A DNA stretch of 39,896 nt from Burkholderiales bacterium (GCA_026399895.1 JAPLQC010000054.1:1-39896); one strand, 5' to 3'; shown: positions 7,572 to 20,110, counted from the stretch's first letter. The notes: generated by a model from the sequence alone, not told the origin. Made by a program: numbers and translations.

Positions 7572-8033
7572 ATGCAAGCAGATGAAATTGGTCACATCAT
7601 TCAACTCGCGATTGCCCCGGTATTTCTGTTGACTGGTGTGGGTACCAATATGCTGGTGCTGACCAATCGCTTGGCGCGAATTATTGACCGCAGTCGTTAC
7701 CTTGAAGAGCAGCTTGAGAGCCCGGAGTCGATATCTACCGAGCGGGTTGAGCAGCATAAAGATGAATTGAGTATTTTGTTTCGTCGCGCCAAAAAGATTA
7801 ATCGCGCGATTCTATTGTCGACTTCCTGCGCACTGCTAATTTGTGTCGTAGTCGCAGGCTTATTCATCGCAGACGCGCTGAATCTGAAGCTGGCGTCGAT
7901 TATTGCAGGCACGTTCGTGCTTGCAATGGTCGCATTGACAGGTAGTTTTATTTACCTGCTACGTGAGATTTGGCTAGCCACTGAATTTATGAACGCCCAG
8001 CAGAGCGCCCGTCTTTTTAACAAGCGGCGTTAG
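7572..8033 (+). CDS. DUF2721 family membrane protein
   Basis: 153 aa with three hydrophobic segments: about residues 7-30 (IQLAIAPVFLLTGVGTNML), 78-100 (ILLSTSCALLICVVVAGLFIA) and 107-130 (SIIAGTFVLAMVALTGSFIYLL). Between the first and second is a charged, probably cytoplasmic helix (RLARIIDRSRYLEEQL). This layout is typical of DUF2721, a family of small integral membrane proteins without known function. The start has GAAGG nine bases upstream. It is a single gene closed by a strong hairpin at 8048-8073. Confidence 0.8.
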   Translation: MQADEIGHIIQLAIAPVFLLTGVGTNMLVLTNRLARIIDRSRYLEEQLESPESISTERVEQHKDELSILFRRAKKINRAILLSTSCALLICVVVAGLFIADALNLKLASIIAGTFVLAMVALTGSFIYLLREIWLATEFMNAQQSARLFNKRR

Positions 8034-8047
8034 CGTGAATGTGATTA

Positions 8048-8085
8048 ATCAGGCGCAGCACCGTGCGCCTGATACTTTCTTTGTC
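8048..8085 (+). terminator. Terminator after the DUF2721 gene
   Basis: ATCAGGCGC (8048-8056) pairs perfectly with GCGCCTGAT (8065-8073) over an 8-nt loop and is followed by ACTTTCTTTGTC. It lies between convergent genes and may also help stop transcription of the hydrolase gene from the other side, though the minus-strand side lacks a T-tract. Confidence 0.75.
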
Positions 8086-8092
8086 TGCTGGC

Positions 8093-8974
8093 TTAAAGCG
8101 AGTTGATTAAGTCGCAGCTTGCCTTGAACAGCGGATGGCTTTCATCCCCAAAGCAATCACAGATCGTAAAGTGGTTCTCTTGATGCAGCGGCACTTCGCG
8201 CTCGAATCCGTGCCGCCATTGCGATGCGATGACTGCAGTCTGCCGTTTGAACTCATCCGATTCAAGATCGCCGACTGCAGTAATGAAGGGCGCCGCGTTC
8301 GGTTGCGGCATCCATGCGGGTGACAAGCGCAGCGCGCTTGATTTATCCAGCTTCAAATCGGTGTTAATGAATTCAGCATGGCGAACCGGCTCGAGATCAT
8401 AAAGTCCCGACATCAAGACGCCAGCCTTGATTAAATCACTCGGCAAGTCCGAACCGAATACCGACCAGTGTGCAGCCATCATCATCGCGGCCAAATGGCC
8501 GCCCGCTGAATGTCCGGCGATAACGATACGGTTACGGTCAAAATCCAGACGTGCTGAACGGCGATACAGCCAAGCTAAAGCACGTAATTGCTGCCGGGTG
8601 ATCTCTTCAACAGAGGCATGAGGCGACAGCGTGTAATTGGTCAGCGCGACGTTGAAACCGGCACGCCGATAGGCCGGCACAATAAATGTGAAATCGGATT
8701 TATCCAGCGAGCGCCAATAACCGCCATGGATGAACACTAGCAGCGGCGCGCCCGCTTGTTCGGCCGGGAAAAAATCCAGCTGCTCCATCGGGGCACTACC
8801 AAATGCCAGATCAAGTAAACCAGCTTCCGACTGTCTCACCTGGGCGGATTCTGCTTGCCAGCGGCTGATGATTTCCGGGTGATCCGGCACTGCGGCACGC
8901 GCATTCAGTTGCTCTGTGTAGTAAGCCGCTGAGCCAAGTTTTGTGCTGATGATGTTGTCATTTTTATTGGACAT
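8093..8974 (-). CDS. Alpha/beta hydrolase, arylformamidase/esterase type
   Basis: 293 aa with no signal peptide. The oxyanion-hole motif HGGYW is at about 84-88 and the nucleophile elbow GHSAGGH at about 154-160, with Ser as nucleophile. The C-terminal HQENHFTICD segment supplies the likely catalytic His, with an Asp at about 243. The HGGYW plus GHSAGGH pair and the length match the kynurenine-formamidase-like branch of the superfamily. No other tryptophan-degradation gene is nearby, so the true substrate is open. The start at 8974 has a very good Shine-Dalgarno (AAGGAGAT). It stands alone, divergent from the cobalamin riboswitch unit. Confidence 0.82.
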   Translation of the reverse strand: MSNKNDNIISTKLGSAAYYTEQLNARAAVPDHPEIISRWQAESAQVRQSEAGLLDLAFGSAPMEQLDFFPAEQAGAPLLVFIHGGYWRSLDKSDFTFIVPAYRRAGFNVALTNYTLSPHASVEEITRQQLRALAWLYRRSARLDFDRNRIVIAGHSAGGHLAAMMMAAHWSVFGSDLPSDLIKAGVLMSGLYDLEPVRHAEFINTDLKLDKSSALRLSPAWMPQPNAAPFITAVGDLESDEFKRQTAVIASQWRHGFEREVPLHQENHFTICDCFGDESHPLFKASCDLINSL

Positions 8975-9033
8975 TGTTATCTCCTTGACGGTATCGCGGG
9001 CTTATCCGGTTCGTAAGCGATTCGCCTTTTTTG

Positions 9034-9063
9034 TTGACCATACGTAAATGACTACTCTACACT
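9034..9063 (+). promoter_or_regulatory. Sigma-70-like promoter of the B12 transport operon
   Basis: TTGACC (9034-9039) and TACACT (9058-9063) are separated by 18 bp. Transcription would start near 9070, right at the 5' edge of the riboswitch aptamer, which supports the assignment. Confidence 0.55.
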
Positions 9064-9069
9064 AGTCTT

Positions 9070-9280
9070 GTTTTGGTGCTCGCCTGTCGATTCTGACGGG
9101 CAGTTAAACGGGAAACACGGAGCCCACTCCTGAACATCAGGAGCAAGCCAACGTGTGCTGCCCCCGCAACGGTAAGCAAGCGCATGACCTCAGTCATGCA
9201 ATCGGTTCTCATCACCACTGTGCCAGCGGCATGGGAAGGTCGAACTGATTCGCTTGTTAGCCCGGATACCGGCCAGAGCA
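9070..9280 (+). promoter_or_regulatory. Cobalamin riboswitch
   Basis: The conserved blocks of the B12 aptamer occur in order: TTAAACGGGAAACACGG at about 9104-9120, GCTGCCCCCGCAACGGTAA near 9160-9177, GCCAGCGGCATGGGAAGG near 9222-9239, and the B12-box-like AGCCCGGATACCGGCC ending at 9274. The element precedes the TonB receptor ATG by about 125 bases. It should lower btuBCD expression when adenosylcobalamin is plentiful. The switching part between 9281 and 9403 is not clear: a small hairpin (CGATG / CATCG) followed by a T-rich run near 9340-9357 could be a weak terminator, or control may be by sequestering the ribosome binding site. Confidence 0.95.
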
Positions 9281-9403
9281 GGTGGGAGAGGCGAACGGGG
9301 TGGTTCGTCGGTTATCCGAACTTCGATGTTGCTGCATCGTTTCGCACTCCTTTTTGGTCTCGCTTGCGGGGAAGCTGGCGGGATTTCCAGATAGGGACTT
9401 TCT

Positions 9404-11380
9404 ATGAATACCCGCCATTACCACGGCCGAAGATATGCCATGGTGCAGAGTTTTGCTGTTTTGGTCTGCATGACATCGGCGCATGCGCAAGTGGGTAAGG
9501 AGCCATCCTTGCCAACCGTTGTAGTCACCGGAACTCGTTTTGAAGACGGGATTGGTCATGATCCTGTTAGAACGAGTGTCATAACCGCAGAAGAAATCAT
9601 GCGGAGCGGTGCAAGGTTCTTAGGTGAAGTGCTGGAACGGCAAACCAGCATCCAATTGATCGATAACAGCGGGAGTCCTAATCGCCAGATAGACCTACGT
9701 GGATTTGGTATGACTGGCGACCAAAATACCCTGATCTTGCTTGATGGTCAGCGAATTACCGAGAACGAACTTGCCAGTGCGGACTTGGCTTCTATCCCAC
9801 TTGATGCTGTAGAACGAATCGAGATCATTCGGGGGAGTGTAGCTGTGCTTTATGGGCGAGGCGCTACTGGTGGCACGATTAACATCATTACGAAAAAAAA
9901 CACCAGGGGTACGACTTCAGCCATGCTTGGCGCAACCGCAGGTAGTTTTAACACTCTGGGGGCGAAAGCATCAGCAAACATTTCTTCAGACCGTTTTGGG
10001 TTGTCGGTGTTTGCTGAGAAAACTGATTCAGATAACTACAGATTAAACAATAAGCTACGTCAAGAGAACATTACCGCTACGCTGAGTTATCGAGGCGATA
10101 ATGGTCCCTTTACCCTTCGCTACTCTGGCGGTAATCAGTATCTTGGTCTTCCTGGTGCGCGTACTGCGCAAGAATTACTCACTGCTCGTCGAGACGCAAA
10201 ATATCCGACTGACTATTCTCAGCTTGATACGGCAAGGCTAGCCCTAGGCACCGAGCAAAAAATTGGACAGATCTTCTTTGGACTAGATTTGACACATCGT
10301 GGTCGAGATGCGACAGCAGTCCTTTACGGACAGGATGCGAACTTAACGAATACGTTGGCAAACTCTGTCTCGCCACGTCTTCGTATCCCGTTCGATGTTG
10401 GTAGGACATACCACTCGCTAGTCGTCGGGGTCGATTGGGACCGCTGGACTTGGGATTTTCGCAATACTGTATCGATGCCATCGCCATCGGCGACCGCAAT
10501 TCAAAGAAACTCTGCGGCTTATTTCAGGCATACGATCGATCTACCCACAGAAACTACTATCGCTCTTGGTGCCCGAGCGCATCGGGTATCGACCGACGCT
10601 CGGGATGGAGCGTACGATGGCACTCAGATTCGAAATGTGAGCGCTAGCGAATTTGCCATTAAGCAGGGATTAATCGAAGGTTTTACGCTAAACGCGAAGG
10701 TGGGTACTAGTTTTCGAATTCAAACAGTTGATGAGTTGCGCGGGTTCGGATTCAGTGCACTGAGCATACTCGAACCCCAGACTTCTAGAGATATTGATTT
10801 GGGGCTGATTTATCAGGGAGGCTATGGTTTTTTTGGGGTCACGGCATTCCAGTATCGCATTAATGACGAGATTCTTTACAATCCATACTCGTTCACGAAT
10901 GTAAATCTCCCACCGACTGAGCGTCGTGGTGTGGAGTTCGAGGGACGTTGGGAAGCAGCTAAGACCCTATCCGCGGACGGTAATTTCACGATAACCGATG
11001 CAAAGTTTATCGGCGGGAGTTTTAACGGTTCTCCAGTAGCGGGTAACGAACTACCTTTGACCCCAAGATATAAAGCTGCTCTCTCGATCAATTGGTTGCC
11101 AGACCCTTCAACCCGAGTGGTCGTGCGGGCAACCTACCTCGGTGAGAGCCGCATGGATAATGATCAGCTGAATACATCGTCGTTCAGGCGGCCGGCATTT
11201 ACTATCTTAGATCTTTTATGCATGTACCAGATTGAACGTTGGCAATTGCGTGCAAGCGTACAGAACCTGTTGAACGAAAAGTACTTCAGCTATGGGGTGA
11301 TCAGTACAACTAGCCAAACTTACAACGCTTACCCAGCTGCGGGCAGAAATGTGTTGTTCACGGCTGAGCGCCAATTCTGA
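9404..11380 (+). CDS. btuB: TonB-dependent cobalamin receptor (BtuB-like)
   Basis: 658 aa. A signal peptide ends near SAHAQ (about residue 28-29). The TonB box follows directly (LPTVVVTGTRF). The plug domain, at about 45-165, contains IDLRGFG, NTLILLDGQRITE, IERIEIIRGSVAVLYG and GGTINIITKK. A 22-stranded barrel fills the rest and ends in the usual aromatic residue (AERQF). It should carry B12 or other corrinoids across the outer membrane using TonB energy; the specificity is inferred from the riboswitch and the adjoining permease genes. The gene looks lower in GC than the housekeeping genes around it. A run of eight A residues sits at 9893-9900. An ATG at 9440 is an alternative start that would shorten the signal peptide. 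Confidence 0.93.
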   Translation: MNTRHYHGRRYAMVQSFAVLVCMTSAHAQVGKEPSLPTVVVTGTRFEDGIGHDPVRTSVITAEEIMRSGARFLGEVLERQTSIQLIDNSGSPNRQIDLRGFGMTGDQNTLILLDGQRITENELASADLASIPLDAVERIEIIRGSVAVLYGRGATGGTINIITKKNTRGTTSAMLGATAGSFNTLGAKASANISSDRFGLSVFAEKTDSDNYRLNNKLRQENITATLSYRGDNGPFTLRYSGGNQYLGLPGARTAQELLTARRDAKYPTDYSQLDTARLALGTEQKIGQIFFGLDLTHRGRDATAVLYGQDANLTNTLANSVSPRLRIPFDVGRTYHSLVVGVDWDRWTWDFRNTVSMPSPSATAIQRNSAAYFRHTIDLPTETTIALGARAHRVSTDARDGAYDGTQIRNVSASEFAIKQGLIEGFTLNAKVGTSFRIQTVDELRGFGFSALSILEPQTSRDIDLGLIYQGGYGFFGVTAFQYRINDEILYNPYSFTNVNLPPTERRGVEFEGRWEAAKTLSADGNFTITDAKFIGGSFNGSPVAGNELPLTPRYKAALSINWLPDPSTRVVVRATYLGESRMDNDQLNTSSFRRPAFTILDLLCMYQIERWQLRASVQNLLNEKYFSYGVISTTSQTYNAYPAAGRNVLFTAERQF

Positions 11381-11390
11381 CAAGCGAGTC

Positions 11391-12350
11391 ATGAGTCTTC
11401 GCTGGCCATTGATCCTAGGGGTAATAGTAGTTTTATCGCTCATCATGTCACTGTCCTGTGGCGAGCATGGTTGCGAGCTGTTGCAGGTTTCTCGCGACGA
11501 TCTCTGGCAGTTGCGTGCGCCGCGGGTAGTGTCAGCATTCGTGGTTGGATCCTTGCTCTCTCTTGCAGGCGCTCTTATGCAACTACTCCTTCGCAACCCA
11601 CTTGCCGATCCCTACACCTTAGGCATCTCAGGCGGTGCTGCTGTCGGTGCTTTACTGACTAGCTTCTTTTTACCTATTGGCATTATCGCTGTTGGTATGC
11701 AAGTCGGTTCCATGCTTGGCGCTATCTCATCGATTCTGCTTTTGTTCTTAATGGCGAGGCGTCGATTATTTGCACCACCGACCATGGTTGAGGCCCCCGG
11801 CATTGGTCTGATTCTGACGGGCGTGATGATCGCATCGGGATTTGGCGCGATCATCAGTCTTTTACTTGCGCTTTCGCCTGATACCGAGTTGCGCGGCGCA
11901 TTGTTCTGGCTGATGGGTGATCTAGACGTTGATAGCGTCAGTGGCTTGGTCTGGTTGGTTCTTGTACTAGCAGGTAGCTGGTCTTTATGGCGTGCGCCAC
12001 AACTCAATCTGTTGGTGCACGGCGAGGCAACGGCCCATCTGCTCGGGGTATCCGTGCCGCGATTGCGTTTACAAGTCTTGTTATTGGCATCGATCGCCAC
12101 GGCAGCGGCGGTGTCGGTGGCCGGTGCTATCGGCTTCATTGGATTAGTCGTGCCCCATGTTTGCCGTCTTGTTCTGGGTAATGATCAGCGACGCTTGTTA
12201 CCCGCATCGATGTTACTCGGTGCCGCAGCTCTGGTGCTGGCTGATCTAGTGGCGCGAACCATAGTGGCACCCATACAATTACCGGTTGGGGTTGTCACTG
12301 CATTAATCGGTGTGCCGGTGTTTCTCTTCATCTTATCGAGGAGAACATGA
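11391..12350 (+). CDS. btuC: Cobalamin ABC transporter permease (BtuC, FecCD family)
   Basis: About 319 aa, very hydrophobic, with the roughly ten transmembrane helices expected of FecCD-type permeases. Family segments include RAPRVVSAFVVGSLLSLAGALMQ near 45-65, NPLADPYTLGISGGAAVGA near 70-90, and GFIGLVVPHVCRLVLGNDQR at about 247-266. I place the start at ATG 11391, 10 bp after the receptor stop; an upstream in-frame ATG at 11349 would overlap btuB and put extra polar residues before the first helix. The stop overlaps the ATPase start by 4 bp (ATGA). It forms the inner-membrane channel for corrinoid import. Confidence 0.92.
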   Translation: MSLRWPLILGVIVVLSLIMSLSCGEHGCELLQVSRDDLWQLRAPRVVSAFVVGSLLSLAGALMQLLLRNPLADPYTLGISGGAAVGALLTSFFLPIGIIAVGMQVGSMLGAISSILLLFLMARRRLFAPPTMVEAPGIGLILTGVMIASGFGAIISLLLALSPDTELRGALFWLMGDLDVDSVSGLVWLVLVLAGSWSLWRAPQLNLLVHGEATAHLLGVSVPRLRLQVLLLASIATAAAVSVAGAIGFIGLVVPHVCRLVLGNDQRRLLPASMLLGAAALVLADLVARTIVAPIQLPVGVVTALIGVPVFLFILSRRT

Positions 12351-13096
12351 TGCTAGCCCTCGAGGTAAAAAATCTCAGCCTCCAGCTTGGTCATCGTCGC
12401 TTGGTTATGGGCTTGAACTGGCAGGTTCGCCATGGCGAGTTTTGGTGCGTGCTAGGTCGTAACGGCGCGGGCAAGAGTACGCTGCTACATGCGCTGTCGG
12501 GCTTGCAAAGCATCGATGATGGCAGTGTCTGGATGATGGGTCGTCCGGTAGAAGAACTTACGCTGACGGAGTTGGCGAGGCTGCGCGGACTGATGCCGCA
12601 GCAGATTGTCGATCGCTTCAGCGCTTCTGTAGGTGATACCGTGGCGATTGCACGAGCGCCGTGGCGGCTTGGGTCAGCCTGGCGCGATGATGATGATCGT
12701 TCGTATGTCACGGCTGCGCTGCAGCGCGTCGGTATGCTCGATCGTATTGATGACGATGTGATGCAGTTATCCGGCGGTGAGCGTCAGCGGGTTGCTTTCG
12801 CGGCAATGCTGGTACAGAACCCGGCACTGATGCTGTTGGATGAGCCAAGCTCACATCAGGACATAGCCCAGCAACTGGTCATGATGCGGCTGATGCAAGA
12901 GCTGGCCGTGGATCATGCGGTGATTGCCTCGTGCCACGATATCAATCTCGCGGCCCGCTTCGCCAGCCATGTGCTGCTGCTAGGGGAGGGTTTCTATTAC
13001 GCGGGGAGCACGCAGGAAGTGCTCAATCCCGATGTGCTCAGCCGAGTGTATGGCTGCGAGTTTGATGACACAGCGGCGTCTATCGTCGCAGTCTGA
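12347..13096 (+). CDS. btuD: Cobalamin ABC transporter ATPase (BtuD-like)
   Basis: 249 aa. Walker A GRNGAGKST is at about 38-46, the signature LSGGERQRV at about 141-149, Walker B LMLLDEPSSHQD at about 161-172, and a switch His in SCHDINLA near 200. This is the usual layout of FecE/BtuD ATPases. It is translationally coupled to btuC through an ATGA overlap. It is the last gene of the riboswitch-controlled unit. The binding protein partner is encoded on the opposite strand at 13615-14565. Confidence 0.93.
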   Translation: MMLALEVKNLSLQLGHRRLVMGLNWQVRHGEFWCVLGRNGAGKSTLLHALSGLQSIDDGSVWMMGRPVEELTLTELARLRGLMPQQIVDRFSASVGDTVAIARAPWRLGSAWRDDDDRSYVTAALQRVGMLDRIDDDVMQLSGGERQRVAFAAMLVQNPALMLLDEPSSHQDIAQQLVMMRLMQELAVDHAVIASCHDINLAARFASHVLLLGEGFYYAGSTQEVLNPDVLSRVYGCEFDDTAASIVAV

Positions 13097-13171
13097 GCGC
13101 AGTAATTGACGGTAGCTGACGCTGACTATGCAAGCTACTAAGCCGGCCAGTAAATCATCACACGATAACGT

Positions 13172-13585
13172 TCACGACTTCGGCCACAGAATCATCTGTG
13201 TGCAGCGAAACAGCGCGATAGTCTTACCAGCGGCCGTCACGGTCGCATCCCATACTTGGGTGGTACGTCCTTGATGGACTGGTTTTGCCTCGCATTCGAC
13301 ACGTCCATCACGCGCAGTGCCAAGGTGATTGCTCTTGATCTCGATAGTAGTGAAACTTTGCGCACCTTCTGGTAAGTGCATCATGCAACCAAAGCCACAG
13401 CAGCTATCGGCCAGCATGATGATCGAAGCGGCATGTAAATAGCCATTCGGGGCGAGATGGTGCGGCTTCACCTCGAAAGCAGCAGTAACACTACCTGCGC
13501 CTGCTGCGACCAGTTCAAATCCCAGATGGTCGGTTAAGGTGCCTTGCGCAGCCTGTTTCATTTTTTCGAGGATAGCGGTATTCAT
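13172..13585 (-). CDS. PaaI-like hotdog-fold thioesterase
   Basis: 137 aa. NGYLHAASIIMLADSCCGFG (about 47-66) is the hotdog helix with the PaaI-type N/H-G-x-x-H pattern. The strands FTTIEIKSNHLG and GRVECEAKPVHQGRTTQVWD follow. Such enzymes hydrolyse acyl- or aryl-CoA thioesters; 1,4-dihydroxy-2-naphthoyl-CoA and phenylacetyl-CoA derivatives are known substrates in the family, and nothing here decides between them. It starts 29 bp after the btuF-like gene with a good AAGGGA Shine-Dalgarno and is probably the last gene of the metG-to-btuF run. Confidence 0.85.
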   Translation of the reverse strand: MNTAILEKMKQAAQGTLTDHLGFELVAAGAGSVTAAFEVKPHHLAPNGYLHAASIIMLADSCCGFGCMMHLPEGAQSFTTIEIKSNHLGTARDGRVECEAKPVHQGRTTQVWDATVTAAGKTIALFRCTQMILWPKS

Positions 13586-13614
13586 GTTAGTCCCTTGTGG
13601 CTCTTGTCCGAGTA

Positions 13615-16282
<2,668 letters not shown>

Positions 16283-16291
16283 GTGCAGGCC

Positions 16292-16498
16292 TTATTCGCT
16301 TTGGTAAACGTAGGCCTTTTGCTTGACCCGTGACTCCTGGACGCGACGCATCTCTTCCAGATCGATTTTTTGCTTGTCCCACAGACGGGCGCGCCCCGAT
16401 TGCTGCTCGGCTTCGAGCGTCGGGTTGGTCTGCTTCAACTCGGTGATGAAACGAGTGATTTCGGAAACATAGGACGCTTGCTTGTTAAACAGGGGCAT
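16292..16498 (-). CDS. DUF3460 family small protein
   Basis: 68 aa. The sequence (start MPLFNKQASYVSEITRFI, then ARLWDKQKIDL and the end KQKAYVYQSE) matches DUF3460, a small family I know mainly from Burkholderiales. It is charged and helical, with no membrane segment and no known function. It sits between metG and scpA, with 39 bp and 9 bp gaps. Confidence 0.85.
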   Translation of the reverse strand: MPLFNKQASYVSEITRFITELKQTNPTLEAEQQSGRARLWDKQKIDLEEMRRVQESRVKQKAYVYQSE

Positions 16499-16537
16499 GG
16501 CGGGCTTCAGGAATCGACAAGAGGCCGTATTTTACTC

Positions 16538-18604
16538 TTAGCGGATGCGCATACCGGGTTTAGCGCCGGGCCACGGCTCGAGAATGTATAGGCCTGGATC
16601 GGTATCTTCATCTTTGGCGCTGGCGGCTAGCACCATACCCTCAGAGACGCCGAATTTCATCTTGCGCGGTGCTAGATTGGCAACTAACACGGTCAGCTTG
16701 CCTTTCAGTTGCTCGGGCTGATAAGCCGACTTGATCCCTGAGAACACATTGCGCAGGCGCCCCTCGCCAACATCCAGGGTGAGTCGGAGCAGCTTGTCGG
16801 AGCCTTCCACCAGCGCGCAGTCGACGATTTGCGCGACACGCAGATCGATCTTAACGAAGTCATCAATCTTGATCTCGGCATCAATCGCTTCAATATCTGA
16901 CACGGGAATTTCCTCTGACGCTGTAGCGGGTGGCTCGAATAACTCATCCAGCATTTTTGGATCGACGCGCGTCATTAGATGCGAATAAGGCTGCATGACA
17001 TGCTGATCTGGCAGCGCATGGTTGACGTCGCTCCAATGCAAGGGCGCGATGTTGAGCAGTGCTTCGACTTGAATAGCCAGCTCTGGCAGTACTGGCTTTA
17101 GGTACAGCGTAAGAATGCGGAACGCTTCCAGCAGCCGTGAGCAAACTTCTTGGGTGCGTGCGTTATTAGCGGGGTCTTTGGCCAGTTCCCATGGCTTGTT
17201 GGCATCGACGTAAGCGTTGACACGGTCGGCCAGTTCCATCACAAGGCGCAATGCCTTGCCGTAGTCACGCGCTTCATACAAGGCCGCCAGCTCATCAGCA
17301 GCGCCGCGCAATTCAGACAGGAAGCTATCGTCTTGCGTAGCCCATGCCATCGCCAACTTGCTATCGAATTTTTTCGTGATGAAACCGGCAGCACGGCTAG
17401 CGATGTTGATGTATTTGCCGATCAGATCGCTGTTAACCCGTGCGATGAAATCATCCGGGTTGAAGTCGACATCTTCAACACGGGCGTTCAATTTGGCGGC
17501 GATGTAGTAACGCAGCCATTCAGGATTCATTCCAATGTCGAGGTAACGCAGCGGCGAGATACCGGTACCGCGCGACTTCGACATTTTTTCACCGCTGACC
17601 GTGATGAAGCCATGCACGAACACATTATTCGGCACCTTGAAGTCCGAGAACTTCAGCATCGCTGGCCAGAACAAGGTGTGAAAGTAAGTAATATCCTTAC
17701 CGATGAAGTGATACTGCTCGGTCGATGGGTCTGCCAGAAACGCATCGAAATCGCGGCCCGTGCGCGCGAAGTAGTTTTTCAGCGATGCCAGATAGCCGAT
17801 TGGTGCATCCAGCCAGACATAAAAATACTTACCGGGGGCGTCCGGAATTTCGATACCGAAGTAGGGCGCATCGCGCGAGATATCCCAATCGCCAAGCCCG
17901 CTATCTCCCTCGAGCCACTCGCGTGCCTTGTTAGCCACCTCAGGCTGCAAGCGCGCAGGATCGAGCGCCCAGGCGCGCAGGAAATCCACGCACTGTTGAT
18001 CTGAGAGTCGGAAGAAATAATGTTCCGAGCTTTTCATGATCGGCGTGGCACCGGTCAGCGTAGAGTAGGGCTTCTTCAGCTCGGTCGGCGCATAGACGGC
18101 GCTGCACACCTCACACGCGTCACCGTACTGATCTTGTGCGCCACACTTGGGGCATTCACCTTTGATGTAGCGATCGGGCAAGAACATATTCTTGACCGGA
18201 TCGTAGAACTGGTCGATGGTCCGTGTCGCAATCAGCCCCTTATCGCGCAGACGACGATAGATTTCCTGCGAAAGAAAATGATTTTCCGGGGCGTCGGTGC
18301 TGTGCCAGTTGTCGAACGAAATATGAAAGCCATCCAGGTAGGCCTTGCGCCCTGAGGCGATATTGGCCACGAATGCCTGTGGCGTTACACCCGCTTTTTC
18401 AGCTGCGATCATGATGGGCGCGCCGTGCGCATCATCGGCACCAACAAAATGCACCTCATGTCCGCGCATACGCATGAACCGCACCCAGATATCCGCCTGG
18501 ATGTACTCCATGATGTGGCCGATGTGGAATGGGCCGTTCGCGTAGGGCAGCGCCGTCGTCACAAACAACTGGCGTGGCGCGGAACGGGCAGCAGTCATGC
18601 TCAT
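16538..18604 (-). CDS. metG: Methionyl-tRNA synthetase
   Basis: 688 aa. Class I synthetase: HIGH at residues 27-30, KMSKS at about 339-343, and a knuckle with paired CxxC motifs at about 148-167 ([17 protein letters not shown]) for zinc. The C-terminal tRNA-binding (OB-fold, dimerising) domain at about 585-688 includes [20 protein letters not shown] and [15 protein letters not shown]. This is the long E. coli-type form. It charges both initiator and elongator tRNA-Met. It is divergent from gltX across 98 bp. Confidence 0.98.
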   Translation of the reverse strand: MSMTAARSAPRQLFVTTALPYANGPFHIGHIMEYIQADIWVRFMRMRGHEVHFVGADDAHGAPIMIAAEKAGVTPQAFVANIASGRKAYLDGFHISFDNWHSTDAPENHFLSQEIYRRLRDKGLIATRTIDQFYDPVKNMFLPDRYIKGECPKCGAQDQYGDACEVCSAVYAPTELKKPYSTLTGATPIMKSSEHYFFRLSDQQCVDFLRAWALDPARLQPEVANKAREWLEGDSGLGDWDISRDAPYFGIEIPDAPGKYFYVWLDAPIGYLASLKNYFARTGRDFDAFLADPSTEQYHFIGKDITYFHTLFWPAMLKFSDFKVPNNVFVHGFITVSGEKMSKSRGTGISPLRYLDIGMNPEWLRYYIAAKLNARVEDVDFNPDDFIARVNSDLIGKYINIASRAAGFITKKFDSKLAMAWATQDDSFLSELRGAADELAALYEARDYGKALRLVMELADRVNAYVDANKPWELAKDPANNARTQEVCSRLLEAFRILTLYLKPVLPELAIQVEALLNIAPLHWSDVNHALPDQHVMQPYSHLMTRVDPKMLDELFEPPATASEEIPVSDIEAIDAEIKIDDFVKIDLRVAQIVDCALVEGSDKLLRLTLDVGEGRLRNVFSGIKSAYQPEQLKGKLTVLVANLAPRKMKFGVSEGMVLAASAKDEDTDPGLYILEPWPGAKPGMRIR

Positions 18605-18634
18605 TGCATTTAGTCTGGAAAAGGGGAAACCGCG

Positions 18635-18675
18635 ATTCTATCAGCGCGGGGCATGGCCGTTGCTCCGGATAGAAT
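18635..18675. promoter_or_regulatory. Divergent -10-like elements between metG and gltX
   Basis: TAGAAT occurs on the minus strand at 18635-18640 (toward metG) and on the plus strand at 18670-18675 (toward gltX). Neither has a good -35 hexamer. Position in a short divergent gap is the main support. Confidence 0.35.
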
Positions 18676-18702
18676 GTCGGCTTTTCCCCTGCGAGCTGCT
18701 CC

Positions 18703-20097
18703 ATGACTGTCCGTACCCGCTTTGCGCCGAGTCCTACCGGCTATTTACATCTTGGCGGCGCACGCACCGCACTGTTTGCGTGGGCGTATGCACGTCGATT
18801 TGGTGGCACCTTCATTTTGCGTATCGAAGACACCGACCTCGAGCGCTCGACGCCCGAGGCAGTGCAGGCCATCATCGATGGCATGCAGTGGCTGGGTTTG
18901 CAGCACGACGAAGGTCCGTTTTACCAAATGCAACGCATGGATCGCTACCGTGAAGTGATCGCTCAGATGCTTGCGCAAGGAAGCGCCTACCACTGTTACT
19001 GCTCGCCGGAGGAGGTTGAGGCGATGCGTACACGGCAACGCTCGGCAGGCGAGAAACCTCGTTACGACGGTACTTGGCGACCCGAGCCCGGAAAGACACT
19101 GCCAGCGATTCCTTCGGGGGTGCGGCCGGTGGTGCGATTCCGGAATCCGACGGACGGTGATGTCAGTTGGGATGACGCAGTCAAGGGCAACATCACCATC
19201 TCGAACCGCGAGCTAGACGATTTGGTGATTGCACGCCCGGATGGCACGCCGACTTACAACTTTTGCGTAGTGGTGGATGACTGGGATATGCGCATCACCC
19301 ACGTTATTCGCGGTGATGACCATGTCAACAATACGCCGCGGCAAATTAATATTCTCAAAGCTTTGGGCGCGCAATTACCGATTTATGGTCATGTGCCGAT
19401 GATTCTCGGTGCCGATGGCGAAAAATTATCCAAGCGCCATGGGGCTGTCAGTGTGATGGAGTATCCGGCGCAGGGCTATCTCCCAGAGGCGATGCTGAAT
19501 TATCTGGCACGACTAGGTTGGAGCCATGGTGACGAAGAAATTTTCAGCATGACGCAATTTTGTGAGTGGTTCGATCTCGATCACTTGACGAAATCACCAG
19601 CGCAGTTCAACCCAGAGAAGCTGGCGTGGTTGAATAATCACTACATCAAACACACGGATAATGCGCGACTCGCAACACTGGCAATGCCGGAGTTGATGCG
19701 AGACGGCGCTAAGTTTGAAAATGCACCGCCGTTGGAAGACGTGATTGCGCTATTGAAGGATCGCGCCAACACAGTGAACGAGCTGGCGGAAGCAATGATG
19801 CTGTTTTATCGTGAGCCAAAGCCCGACGCCGCACTGCTGACGCAGCATTTAACCGACGCCCCGCGGGCTGCCCTGAGCAGTTTTGCCGAGGGCGCAAAGG
19901 GAATTGAATGGACTAAAGAAGCGATCGCAGCGCTGATCAAGCAGGTGATTACCGATCATGCGATGAAGATGCCGCAATTGGCGATGCCGCTGCGTTTGAC
20001 GGTCACCGGACAGCTTCAAACCCCCTCGGTAGATGCCGTGCTGGCCCTATTCGGCCGGCAGGTGGTGCTCGACAGGCTGGCAAGCTATTTGAAATAA
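18703..20097 (+). CDS. gltX: Glutamyl-tRNA synthetase
   Basis: 464 aa. Class I signature [20 protein letters not shown] (HLGG, the HIGH equivalent, at 16-19) and KLSKRHGA at about 241-248 (KMSKS equivalent). The GVYRFRIED-like element appears as [13 protein letters not shown]. There is an anticodon-binding domain after about residue 320. It charges tRNA-Glu, and a tRNA-Glu gene lies about 200 bp downstream in the same direction. Length and motifs match the discriminating bacterial enzyme. Confidence 0.98.
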   Translation: MTVRTRFAPSPTGYLHLGGARTALFAWAYARRFGGTFILRIEDTDLERSTPEAVQAIIDGMQWLGLQHDEGPFYQMQRMDRYREVIAQMLAQGSAYHCYCSPEEVEAMRTRQRSAGEKPRYDGTWRPEPGKTLPAIPSGVRPVVRFRNPTDGDVSWDDAVKGNITISNRELDDLVIARPDGTPTYNFCVVVDDWDMRITHVIRGDDHVNNTPRQINILKALGAQLPIYGHVPMILGADGEKLSKRHGAVSVMEYPAQGYLPEAMLNYLARLGWSHGDEEIFSMTQFCEWFDLDHLTKSPAQFNPEKLAWLNNHYIKHTDNARLATLAMPELMRDGAKFENAPPLEDVIALLKDRANTVNELAEAMMLFYREPKPDAALLTQHLTDAPRAALSSFAEGAKGIEWTKEAIAALIKQVITDHAMKMPQLAMPLRLTVTGQLQTPSVDAVLALFGRQVVLDRLASYLK

Positions 20098-20110
20098 TTC
20101 CGGCCCCGGA

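Noticed and set aside
13112..13143. GTAGCT/AGCTAC inverted repeat between btuD and the thioesterase gene
   Set aside because: Only 6 bp of stem with a long loop and no T-tract; too weak to call a terminator.
17150..18004. 284-codon open frame on the plus strand
   Set aside because: It lies wholly inside metG on the opposite strand, has no family resemblance and no ribosome binding site; it is a shadow of metG.
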